Of a DNA stretch of 5,710 bases, positions 1 through 5,710 are shown piece after piece. Positions within the stretch are counted from its first letter, which is position 1. Every line of letters begins with the position of its first letter. The stretch lies in assembly GCA_029884515.1 (NCBI GenBank), contig JAOUHR010000145.1, positions 1 to 5,710 of the forward strand, given 5' to 3'. This DNA comes from Gemmatimonadota bacterium. Its GTDB lineage: Bacteria; Gemmatimonadota; Gemmatimonadetes; Gemmatimonadales; Gemmatimonadaceae. The notes beneath the pieces were generated by a model. The model had not been told where the DNA came from, did no database searches, and was given only the letters and a program-made list of their open reading frames with translations. A program made the translations under genes and the position numbers.

Positions 1-1
1 C

Positions 2-1090
2 ATCCTGGCAGGGATGTGGGGCGCGTACGCGGCGCCGGGTCCCGGCGGTGCCTGGGTGTGGGGTCCGATGGAAGATGTGGCGTTCCTGCCGTGGCTCTCG
101 GCGTCCGCACTCGTGCACACGCTCCAGATCACGGAGGAGCGCGGCCAGCCGCAGCGTTGGAACGTCGCGCTCGTCGTCGCGACCTTCGCGCTCTCGATCC
201 TCGGCACGTTCATCGCCGGACCCGGCGCGATCCCGACGCTCGATGCGCTCATGCGGACCCCTGCAGGCGCCGCGTCCCTCCGCTCGGCGGGCGGATTGCT
301 CGGCCTCCTCCTGCTCGCGGGCGTCGGGATCGGAACGCTGCGGGCCACGCGTCGATCGCGCGGCGCCGCGCGCGACCGACACCGCTGGGGCGGCCGCCTC
401 GCGCACGCGGGCCTCGTGGTGGCCGCATTCGCGATCGCGGGGTCGACGCTCCGCCAGGGCCACGAGGTCACGCTCCCCGACGGCGGCTCCGTCACGATCC
501 GGGACCCGTGGGGACGCGACTGGACCTTCACCAACGACGGGCTCTCGCAGTATCGTGTGCTCGACCGCGACGTGCTGGCCGTCACGTTCCGCGCCGAGAT
601 GCATGGCCGGCCCCCTCGCACGCTGACGAGTGAACAGCGCCAGTATGTGGATTCCCGTGGCGCCCCCTCCTTCGAGTCCACCACCGATGTCGGGATCCTC
701 CGCTCCGCTCGACAGGACGTCCTGCTCCAGATCCGCGGCGTGTTCGCCGACGAGGCCGATGTGCGCATCGACTTCAATCCGCTCATGACCTGGGTCTGGG
801 TCGGTGGGGCGCTGCTCCTGGTCGGCGGCCTGCTGCGGCTCCGGCCTCGGGCCGGCAGGCGGGAACAGGATGCCGGTGTCCCTTCCGACGATGCCGCCGA
901 GCGCCTCATCGCGCGCGTCAAGGCGCGGGCGACGACCTGCCCCTCATGCGGGCCGCGGCCGGAGCCGGACGCGCTCTTCTGCTCCGACTGCGGCCGCTAC
1001 CTCGCCGCCGCGTGCCTGCGCTGCGGCACGGCGGTCGAGGAGGCGGACGCGCGCTTCTGCACGGCGTGCGGACACGCCCTCGCCGCGTAG
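2..1090 (+). CDS. CcmF-like cytochrome c maturation protein, C-terminal part, with double zinc ribbon tail (5' partial)
   Basis: CcmF is the inner-membrane heme lyase subunit of System I cytochrome c maturation. The reading frame is open to the window edge, and the residues before the first ATG (position 14) already fit the family, so the true start lies upstream. Numbering from that ATG: residues 5-28 match the tryptophan-rich WWD segment (GGAWVWGPME…LPWL). A membrane helix at about 51-73 contains SILGTF, and another lies at about 92-109. RLAHAGL at 128-134 matches the TM-His2 helix. The 202-255 region (TLTSEQRQY…) matches the CcmF C-terminal periplasmic domain (typically TLxPEKRxY). A final helix spans about 260-276. 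Residues 309-352 hold four CxxC pairs, a double zinc ribbon. H35 and H131 correspond to the two transmembrane histidines. The WWD aspartate is G17, and the position of the second periplasmic histidine (SVHAF in typical CcmF) is D77. A stretch of roughly 100-150 residues usual between helices is absent. It could be a divergent paralogue rather than the working CcmF. No ccmG or ccmH follows; the gene ends facing a convergent hydrolase. Confidence 0.8.
   Translation: MLAGMWGAYAAPGPGGAWVWGPMEDVAFLPWLSASALVHTLQITEERGQPQRWNVALVVATFALSILGTFIAGPGAIPTLDALMRTPAGAASLRSAGGLLGLLLLAGVGIGTLRATRRSRGAARDRHRWGGRLAHAGLVVAAFAIAGSTLRQGHEVTLPDGGSVTIRDPWGRDWTFTNDGLSQYRVLDRDVLAVTFRAEMHGRPPRTLTSEQRQYVDSRGAPSFESTTDVGILRSARQDVLLQIRGVFADEADVRIDFNPLMTWVWVGGALLLVGGLLRLRPRAGRREQDAGVPSDDAAERLIARVKARATTCPSCGPRPEPDALFCSDCGRYLAAACLRCGTAVEEADARFCTACGHALAA
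938..1069 (+). other. Double zinc ribbon domain at the C-terminus of the CcmF-like protein
   Basis: Eight cysteine codons form two CxxC-x10/11-CxxC ribbons. The first uses the codons at 938, 947, 980 and 989 (CPSC, CSDC). The second uses 1013, 1022, 1058 and 1067 (CLRC, CTAC). Each closing pair is followed by glycine, as in the double zinc ribbon family (DZR type). The domain follows the last membrane helix after a charged linker of about 30 residues, in the same frame without interruption. Since the preceding loop is arginine-rich, the ribbons are probably cytoplasmic. The role is unknown; it may bind a partner protein or nucleic acid, or stabilise the complex. Confidence 0.85.
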
Positions 1091-1099
1091 CGCGCGGCG
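1081..1099 (+). terminator. Possible terminator hairpin over the stop codon of the CcmF-like gene
   Basis: A 7-bp perfect GC stem (1081-1087 CGCCGCG pairs with 1093-1099 CGCGGCG) closes a 5-nt loop that contains the TAG stop. No T-run follows, so it would be an atypical or Rho-assisted terminator. It sits at the start of the 58-bp gap between two convergent genes, where a terminator is expected. GC-rich sequence makes such stems common by chance. Confidence 0.3.
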
Positions 1100-1148
1100 C
1101 TCAACCGCCGGTCATCGCGCCGACGGACGACGGGGCGCCCGCGATCAC

Positions 1149-2459
1149 TCACGGCGTGGCGCGCGTCGCCGGCGGCATCAGGAAGTCGACCGCGAGTGAC
1201 GACATCGTCTTCACGCCGACCGGCAGCGCGCTCTCGTCCGCGAAGAAGTACGGCGAGTGGTTCGCCGCCGCCTTCGTCCAGTCCTGGTCGCGCGGCGTGA
1301 CGCCGAGCATCACGAACACCCCGGGCACCTTGAGCTGGAAATAGGAGAAGTCCTCCGCGCCGGTGATGAGCGGGCCGACCGTGACGGAGTTCGTGCCGAC
1401 CGCGCGCTTGAGCGTCGGCAGCATCCGCTGGGTGAGCGCCGGGTCGTTCCGGGTGACCGGGTAGCCCGAGTCGATCGTCACCTCGGCGGTCGCGCCGCTG
1501 GCCTCGGCGATCGATTCCGCCGTGCGCTTCACGCGCTCGAAGATGCTCCCGCGCATGGCCATGTCGTAGGTGCGGATCGTGCCCTCCATCACCACCGTGT
1601 CCGGGATGATGTTCGACCGGATGCCCCCGTGGACCATCGCGATCGTGACGATCGCCGGCGCCGTGGTGATGTTGATCTGCCGGCTCACGATGGTCTGCAG
1701 GCCGAGCACGATCTGGGAGCTGACCACCACCGGGTCCACGCCGCCCCAGGGGTTGGCGCCGTGCGTCTGCCTGCCGCGCACCTTGATGTGCACCGTGTTC
1801 GAGGCCGCGAGCGTCGGCCCTTCGCGGTAGATGATGTCGCCCGCGGGGCCGGGCCAGACGTGCAGGCCGAACACGGCCTCCACCTTCGGGTTGTCGAGCG
1901 CGCCGTCGGCGATCATCGGCTCGGCGCCGCCGGGGCCTTCCTCGGCCGGCTGGAAGAGGAACACCACGGTGCCGGCGAGCTGCTGGCGCATCCCGGCAAG
2001 CACCTCGGCGGCGCCCATCAGGATCGCCACGTGGTTGTCGTGGCCGCAGGCGTGCATCACGCCGACGTCCTGGCCGTTGTAGTTCGTCCTGACGAGCGAC
2101 TTGAATGGCACGTCCACCATCTCGGTCACGGGGAGTCCGTCCATGTCGGCGCGGAGCGCGACCACGCGGCCCGGACGTCCGCCGCGCAGCACGCCCACCA
2201 CGCCCGTGCCACCGACGCCGGTGCGCACTTCCATGCCGAGCGACTTGAGGTGCGCGGCGACGAGCGCCGCGGTGCGCGTCTCCTGCATGCCCAGCTCGGG
2301 GTGCGCGTGGATGTCGCGGCGCCAGGCGACGACCTTGCCGTTCACCTCGGTGACGCGACGGTCGAGTTCGGCGTAGATGCGCGAGTCCTGCGCCTCCAGT
2401 GCGATGGGGACGGCGGCAAGGAGGAGCGCGACGAGTGGGATGGCGTGACGGTTCCGCAT
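1149..2459 (-). CDS. Secreted M20-family amidohydrolase (M20D type: hippurate / N-acyl amino acid hydrolase-like)
   Basis: This 436-residue product is a metal-dependent amidohydrolase that cleaves N-acyl or peptide amide bonds of small substrates; the exact substrate cannot be read from sequence. The start at 2459 is chosen because it gives a clean signal peptide: a basic MRNRH, a hydrophobic core at residues 7-20, and likely cleavage after LEA (residue 23). A GAGAG ribosome binding site lies 4 nt upstream. The open frame extends 180 codons further upstream but is low-complexity and overlaps the divergent gene. Family motifs in order are HAHPELGMQE (51-60), RADMDGLP (103-110), MHACGHD (135-141), QPAEEG (170-175), GLHVWP (198-203), QTHGANPW (231-238), ITGAEDFSYF (365-374) and NHSPYFF (400-406). 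Expected metal ligands C138, H140, E174, H200 and H401 and the catalytic E173 are all present. The length is normal for the family plus a signal peptide. An extracytoplasmic location suggests scavenging of acylated amino acids or peptides. It is transcribed alone, divergent from the DinB-like gene. Confidence 0.93.
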   Translation of the reverse strand: MRNRHAIPLVALLLAAVPIALEAQDSRIYAELDRRVTEVNGKVVAWRRDIHAHPELGMQETRTAALVAAHLKSLGMEVRTGVGGTGVVGVLRGGRPGRVVALRADMDGLPVTEMVDVPFKSLVRTNYNGQDVGVMHACGHDNHVAILMGAAEVLAGMRQQLAGTVVFLFQPAEEGPGGAEPMIADGALDNPKVEAVFGLHVWPGPAGDIIYREGPTLAASNTVHIKVRGRQTHGANPWGGVDPVVVSSQIVLGLQTIVSRQINITTAPAIVTIAMVHGGIRSNIIPDTVVMEGTIRTYDMAMRGSIFERVKRTAESIAEASGATAEVTIDSGYPVTRNDPALTQRMLPTLKRAVGTNSVTVGPLITGAEDFSYFQLKVPGVFVMLGVTPRDQDWTKAAANHSPYFFADESALPVGVKTMSSLAVDFLMPPATRATP

Positions 2460-2592
2460 TTCGCTCTCAGCGTGGGAGTGACGGGTGGTCCCGGATGATG
2501 CGCACCGGCGCGCGACGAGGGAAGGGCGGGGCGCTGGCCGCTCCCCGGCACTGACCGCATCTTCATCATTCCCGCCGCACACGGAGCGAGCG
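2460..2592. promoter_or_regulatory. Divergent intergenic region between the amidohydrolase and DinB-like genes
   Basis: The 133 bp between the two divergent starts must hold promoters for both genes. I see no convincing sigma70 -35/-10 pair on either strand. The region contains the imperfect palindrome at 2527-2547 and, on the plus strand, a ribosome binding site (GGAG, 2583-2586) 6 nt before the DinB-like ATG. Confidence 0.5.
2527..2547. promoter_or_regulatory. Imperfect 21-bp palindrome, candidate operator
   Basis: CGGGG at 2527-2531 mirrors CCCCG at 2543-2547 around a centre at 2537, and GC/GC pairs continue inward. Eight of ten position pairs are complementary (mismatches at 2532/2542 and 2535/2539). 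It lies roughly mid-way between two divergent starts, the usual place for a shared operator. The bias towards G and C raises the chance of accidental symmetry. Confidence 0.25.
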
Positions 2593-3144
2593 ATGCACCC
2601 GCAGCTGCAGGCGATCGAGCAGGAACTCGCGCGGGCCCGCAGCCGGTTCGCGCGCCTGATGGCGGCCACCTCGGACGCGAAGTGGGCAACGCGCAGCGCG
2701 CCGGACCAGTGGTCGGTGGCCGAGTGCATCGCGCACCTCAACCTCTCCTCGCGCGCGATGCAGCCGCTGCTCGAGCACGCCGTCTCGGAGGCGCGCGCAC
2801 TCGGCCGCAACGGCGCGGGCCGATTCCACCCGACGATGCTCGGGCGGATGCTCGCCGCGATGCTCGGCCCCGCGCCGGGCATCGGCAAGGTGCGCCTCGG
2901 CCGGACGAGGACGCCGTCCAGCTTCGAACCCTCGGGCGACCTCGCGCGGGCGGTGGTCGTGGCCGAGTTCGAGCGGCACCTCGAGGCCCATGCGCGCACG
3001 CTCGCGGCGGCCGACGGCCTGCCGATCGACCGCGTGCGGGTGGAATCCCCTTTCGCGAAAGGGGTGTCCTACGACGCATACTCTGCATTCCGCATCGTCG
3101 CGCGGCACATGCACCGGCATCTCGCGCAGGCCGAGCGGGTATAG
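2593..3144 (+). CDS. DinB-like protein (DinB_2 type), putative metal-dependent
   Basis: The product is 183 residues, the usual size for this four-helix-bundle superfamily, whose characterised members include thiol S-transferases (BshA-pathway BstA and mycothiol-dependent enzymes) and DNA damage-induced DinB. The specific activity here is unknown. The ATG at 2593 is preferred because GGAG lies 6 nt upstream and the family match begins there. An in-frame ATG at 2485 would add 36 low-complexity residues. Motifs seen: WSVAECIAHL (40-49), with H48 as first putative metal ligand; a central P-x-G-like linker (GPAPGIGKV, 92-100); and near the C-terminus the HxxRH signature HMHRHLAQAERV (172-183), giving H172 and H176. 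The three-histidine set is complete, so the metal site looks intact. There is no signal peptide, so it should be cytoplasmic. It diverges from the amidohydrolase and is followed by a 78-nt gap with a stem-loop, so it is probably monocistronic. Confidence 0.85.
   Translation: MHPQLQAIEQELARARSRFARLMAATSDAKWATRSAPDQWSVAECIAHLNLSSRAMQPLLEHAVSEARALGRNGAGRFHPTMLGRMLAAMLGPAPGIGKVRLGRTRTPSSFEPSGDLARAVVVAEFERHLEAHARTLAAADGLPIDRVRVESPFAKGVSYDAYSAFRIVARHMHRHLAQAERV
3047..3064. repeat. Perfect 18-bp palindrome inside the DinB-like gene
   Basis: The sequence CCCCTTTCGCGAAAGGGG equals its own reverse complement over all 18 bases. It encodes the S-P-F-A-K-G-V stretch (residues 152-158) just before the HxxRH motif. 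Its CCT, AAA and GGG codons are less GC-ending than most neighbours. It could fold as a 7-bp stem with a CGCG loop in RNA or bind a dimeric protein as DNA. Whether it functions is unknown. Confidence 0.45.
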
Positions 3145-3165
3145 CAACGGGAAGTGCAGTCGACC

Positions 3166-3182
3166 GCCCCGATCGCCGGGGC
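3166..3182 (+). terminator. Possible terminator stem-loop after the DinB-like gene
   Basis: A 6-bp perfect stem (GCCCCG 3166-3171 with CGGGGC 3177-3182) has a 5-nt loop and lies 21 nt after the DinB-like stop and 40 nt before the VWA gene's ATG. No T-run follows. It would fit a weak terminator or a leader structure of the next operon. Confidence 0.3.
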
Positions 3183-3222
3183 AAGTGTCAGCGCCCGCTC
3201 CTCGCACCGCGTATCCCTCTCT

Positions 3223-5502
3223 ATGGATGCCGTCCTCACCTTCCTGTTCAAGTACCCGTCGCGGGTCTGGGAACGTGGGGACGTCGTCCTGAGCCCGGTG
3301 GTGGCGCCCTGGCTGGTGGGCGCGCTCGCGCTCGCGGCCATTGCCGTCGCGGTGTTCACCTACCGTCGTGTCACGGGGGTCACGCGGCTGCAGCGCGGGG
3401 CGCTCCTCACGCTCCGGGCACTCGCGCTCCTGCTCCTCGTCGCGACGCTGCTGCGGCCCACGCTCGTGGTCGCGAGCGCGGTGCCACAGCGCAATGTGCT
3501 CGCGATCCTCCTCGACGATTCCCGCTCGATGGCGTTGCAGGACGGCGGCGCCGACTCGCGCGCCACGCAGGTGGAGCGCGCCTTCGCCGACTCCACCGCG
3601 CTGGTGCGCTCCCTCGCCGGCCGATTCGCGCTCCGCTTCTATCGCTTCGCCGCCGACGTGCGGCCCGCCGGCGACGCGTCGGGGCTGCAGAGCGGCGGCA
3701 CGCGGACCGACCTGGCGCGCGCGCTCGAGGGCGCGCGGCAGGAGCTCGCCGGCACGCCGCTCGCCGGCGTGATCGTCGTGACCGACGGCGCCGACAACGG
3801 CGGACAGGACCTCGAACCCGCGGTGCTCGCGCTCCGCGCGCGCAAGGTGCCTGTGCATACGGTGGGCGTGGGCCTCGAGCGCTTCCCGCGCGACGTGGCG
3901 ATCGAGCGCGTGGCCCTCCCCGCGCGCCCGCTCGTCGGTGCGAACCTGCTGGCGGACGTGACGCTCCGCCTCCGCGGCGTGGGCGGCGAGACGGTGACGC
4001 TCACCGCGGAGGCGGACGGCCGGCTCGTCGCCACGGAGCAGGTGACCCTGCCGTCGAGCGAGGAGGTCACGCGGGTCAGGCTCCGGCTCTCAGACCTGGC
4101 GCCCGGCACGCACCGGATCACGGTGCGCGCGCCGGTGCTCCCGCGCGAGACGATCGCCGAGAACAACGAGGCGCACGGCATCGTGCAGGTGCGCGGCGGC
4201 CCCGATCGCGTGCTCTACCTCGAGGGCGAGCCGCGCCCGGAGCTCGGGTTCATCCGGCGCGCCATCGCCACCGACAGCGCGCTGCAGCTCGTCGCCCTCC
4301 TGCGCAGCGCCGAGCGGAAGTACCTCCGCCTCGGCGTGCGCGACTCGCTGGAGCTCGCCGGCGGATTCCCCACGCGGCGCGAGGACCTCTACGCCTATCG
4401 CGGCGTGATCATCGGCAGCATCGAGGCCGCGTTCTTCACGCCCGACCAGCTGCGGATGCTGGCCGACTTCGTGAACCAGCGCGGCGGCGGCCTCCTTGCG
4501 CTCGGCGGGCGCGCCGCGCTCGCCGAGGGCGGGTTCCGCGGCACGCCGCTGGCCGAGGTGATCCCGCTCGCGCTCGACCGCTCGCCGCTCGACGTCGAGG
4601 GGCCGGCGACCGAACTCCGCATCCGACCGACCGTGGCGGGCGCCGCGCAACCGGCGCTGCAGCTCCGAGGCTCCGATACGGCGTCCGCGCGCGCCTGGGA
4701 TTCGCTCCCGCCGCTCACGGTGGTGAACGCGCTCGGGTCGTTGCGTCCCGGCGCGACGGCGCTCCTCACCGGGCGGCGGGACGGGGAGAGCACCGACCTC
4801 CCCGTGCTCGCCACGCAACGCTTCGGGCGGGGCAACGCGACCGTCTTCACGCCGCAGGACAGCTGGCAGTGGAAGATGGGAGCGGGGATCGCGGTGGACG
4901 ACGTCACGCACAGCACCTTCTGGCGCCAGCTCGTGCGTTCGCTCACGGAGGAGAGTCCCGAGCGCCTGGAGCTCACGGTGACGCCCGAGCGGGTGGCGCC
5001 CGGGGAGCCGGTGGAGATCCGCGCGCGCGTCGCCGACGAACAGTTCCTCGACGTGAACGACGCGTCGGTGGTCGCCTCCGTGCAGTCGCCCTCGGGACGC
5101 GTGGCCCAGGTGCCGCTCGAGTGGTCGCTCACGGAGAACGGCATGTACACCGGCCGCTTCGTGGCCGAGGAGGCGGGGGTCTACTCGGTGGGCGGGGAGT
5201 CGCGGCGCGGGCGCGACGTGGTGGGCGGTGCGCCGGTGGCGATGCTCGCCGACGACCAGGGCGCCGACGTGGAGCAGGCGGAGCTCCGCGCACCGCTGCT
5301 GCAGCGCGTGGCGCGGGAGACCGGGGGGCGCTACTACCCGCTCGCGGACGCCGGCCGTCTCGCCGACGACGTGCTCTACACCGAGAGCGGCGTGACGGTG
5401 CGCGAAGCGCTCGACCTCTGGGACATGCCGGCGGTGTTCGTCGCGCTGGCCATCCTGCTCGGCGCGGAATGGGCGGTGCGCCGCTCGCGGGGGCTCGCGT
5501 GA
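3223..5502 (+). CDS. Membrane-anchored VWA domain protein with amidotransferase-like domain
   Basis: This 759-residue protein resembles the large VWA / class I glutamine amidotransferase-like membrane proteins found near MoxR, DUF58 and BatA-type genes; its function is not established. The start at 3223 is chosen because MDAVLTFLFKYPSRVWERGD is the usual type of N-terminus. A GTG at 3154 would add 23 unlikely residues over a stem-loop. No good Shine-Dalgarno is visible. Layout: helices at about 28-47 and 62-83; a VWA domain at about 90-225 with the MIDAS motif DDSRSM (98-103, D98/S100/S102), T162 in TRTDL and D188 in VTDGADN; a beta-sandwich-like linker at about 230-325; an amidotransferase-like fold at about 328-570 (LYLEGEPRPE, GGGLLALGGR, RFGRGNATVF); a second beta domain at about 580-660; and a final helix at about 734-750 followed by RRSR. 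The loop between the first two helices is basic, so residues 84-733 are probably periplasmic. The MIDAS looks intact. The protein contains no cysteine, so the amidotransferase-like part cannot use the classical catalytic Cys. Confidence 0.85.
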   Translation: MDAVLTFLFKYPSRVWERGDVVLSPVVAPWLVGALALAAIAVAVFTYRRVTGVTRLQRGALLTLRALALLLLVATLLRPTLVVASAVPQRNVLAILLDDSRSMALQDGGADSRATQVERAFADSTALVRSLAGRFALRFYRFAADVRPAGDASGLQSGGTRTDLARALEGARQELAGTPLAGVIVVTDGADNGGQDLEPAVLALRARKVPVHTVGVGLERFPRDVAIERVALPARPLVGANLLADVTLRLRGVGGETVTLTAEADGRLVATEQVTLPSSEEVTRVRLRLSDLAPGTHRITVRAPVLPRETIAENNEAHGIVQVRGGPDRVLYLEGEPRPELGFIRRAIATDSALQLVALLRSAERKYLRLGVRDSLELAGGFPTRREDLYAYRGVIIGSIEAAFFTPDQLRMLADFVNQRGGGLLALGGRAALAEGGFRGTPLAEVIPLALDRSPLDVEGPATELRIRPTVAGAAQPALQLRGSDTASARAWDSLPPLTVVNALGSLRPGATALLTGRRDGESTDLPVLATQRFGRGNATVFTPQDSWQWKMGAGIAVDDVTHSTFWRQLVRSLTEESPERLELTVTPERVAPGEPVEIRARVADEQFLDVNDASVVASVQSPSGRVAQVPLEWSLTENGMYTGRFVAEEAGVYSVGGESRRGRDVVGGAPVAMLADDQGADVEQAELRAPLLQRVARETGGRYYPLADAGRLADDVLYTESGVTVREALDLWDMPAVFVALAILLGAEWAVRRSRGLA

Positions 5503-5710
5503 GGCGCGCCGCGCCCGTGGTGGCTTCGGCGCGACGCGTGTGGCGCGCCGCGCTCGCGGCGTCGCTCGCGGCGTCGCTCGCGGCTTCGCTCGCGCTGGCC
5601 GGGGTCGCGGCCCTCGCGCATCCGCTCGCGGCCCAGCGCACCCACCTGCTCCTCGTCACCGGACTCGGCGGCGAGCGGCGCTTCTCCGACGCGTTCGCCA
5701 AGCAGGGCGC
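5499..5710 (+). CDS. Secreted protein of unknown function, N-terminus (3' partial)
   Basis: The GTG start at 5499 overlaps the TGA of the VWA gene (GTGA, 4 bases), a classic translational coupling arrangement. Seventy residues are visible. The N-terminus is basic (MRRAAPVVASARRVWR), followed by an alanine/leucine core built from repeated LAAS units (19-31) and a likely cleavage site after HPLAA (residue 45), leaving a mature start QRTHLLLVTGLGGE. The mature part begins with a hydrophobic strand ending in a glycine turn (LLLVTGLGGE), as in Rossmann-like or caspase/legumain-like (C13) folds that I recall beside VWA/amidotransferase genes. That family link is a weak guess because the catalytic region lies beyond the window. 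Coupling to the VWA protein and a shared extracytoplasmic location suggest they work together. Confidence 0.75.
   Translation, partial: MRRAAPVVASARRVWRAALAASLAASLAASLALAGVAALAHPLAAQRTHLLLVTGLGGERRFSDAFAKQG
5553..5594 (+). repeat. 12-bp tandem repeat within a signal peptide
   Basis: The unit CTCGCGGCGTCG occurs at 5553-5564 and 5565-5576, with a one-base variant (CTCGCGGCTTCG) at 5577-5588 and a half unit at 5589-5594. The unit length is a multiple of three, so each copy encodes LAAS without breaking the frame. It forms most of the hydrophobic core of the signal peptide of the downstream secreted protein. Confidence 0.85.

Noticed and set aside
14..1090. ATG at position 14 as the true start of the CcmF-like gene
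   Set aside because: The frame is open to the left edge, and the residues before the ATG (ILAG) fit the helix preceding the WWD segment, so the gene begins upstream of the window.
1133..1140. GGGCGCCC palindrome in the convergent gap
   Set aside because: It is only 8 bp with no room for a hairpin loop, and is common by chance at this GC content.
1257..2498. 413-codon open frame on the plus strand opposite the amidohydrolase
   Set aside because: It is rich in His, Arg, Asp and Ala, with no domain or membrane pattern, as expected of an antisense shadow in GC-rich DNA; the minus strand carries all M20 motifs.
2460..2999. N-terminal extension of the amidohydrolase by 180 codons
   Set aside because: The extension is low-complexity and antisense to the DinB-like gene. 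The signal peptide starts exactly at 2459 with a ribosome binding site.
3154..3222. GTG at 3154 as start of the VWA protein
   Set aside because: The added 23 residues are not membrane or signal sequence and cover a stem-loop. The ATG at 3223 gives the expected N-terminus.
2566..3858. 430-codon open frame on the minus strand
   Set aside because: It is Arg/His/Glu-rich and spans antisense to two well-supported genes, with no recognisable motif.
4090..4911. Long minus-strand open frame within the VWA gene
   Set aside because: Codon pattern and composition are those of a shadow frame, and the plus strand encodes a coherent protein through the whole stretch.

Overview
The window is GC-rich (about 70% by eye) and almost entirely coding, with typical high-GC codon use. 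It holds five genes, two of them cut by the window edges. Both predicted signal peptides end in an A-x-A|Q-like site (…LEA|Q and …LAA|Q). Together with the gene content, this suggests a Gram-negative environmental bacterium, possibly Gemmatimonadota. That assignment is inference, because the window has no marker gene.

Layout from left to right: (1) positions 2-1090, plus strand, the C-terminal part of a CcmF-like cytochrome c maturation membrane protein. Its heme-handling WWD motif is degenerate, one conserved histidine position is replaced, its middle is shortened, and it has a double zinc ribbon tail. (2) 1149-2459, minus strand, a secreted M20-family amidohydrolase convergent with the first gene. 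(3) 2593-3144, plus strand, a DinB-like (DinB_2-type) putative metal-dependent protein. It diverges from the amidohydrolase across a 133-bp intergenic region that contains a 21-bp imperfect palindrome. (4) 3223-5502, plus strand, a 759-residue membrane-anchored protein with a von Willebrand factor A domain followed by an amidotransferase-like fold and no cysteine anywhere. (5) 5499-5710, plus strand, the N-terminus of a secreted protein, translationally coupled to gene 4 by a 4-base overlap and cut by the window end.

Genes 4 and 5 form an operon whose products both act outside the cytoplasm. By positive-inside reasoning the large central part of the VWA protein is periplasmic, and the next protein carries a signal peptide. 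The other genes are single units with no evident shared pathway. I see no mobile element, CRISPR array, tRNA or rRNA. I cannot claim a wholly new system. The most unusual object is the CcmF-like protein, which keeps the CcmF frame but has lost several residues that define heme handling and has gained two zinc ribbons. Smaller curiosities are an 18-bp perfect palindrome inside the DinB-like gene and a 12-bp tandem repeat that builds the signal peptide of the last gene.
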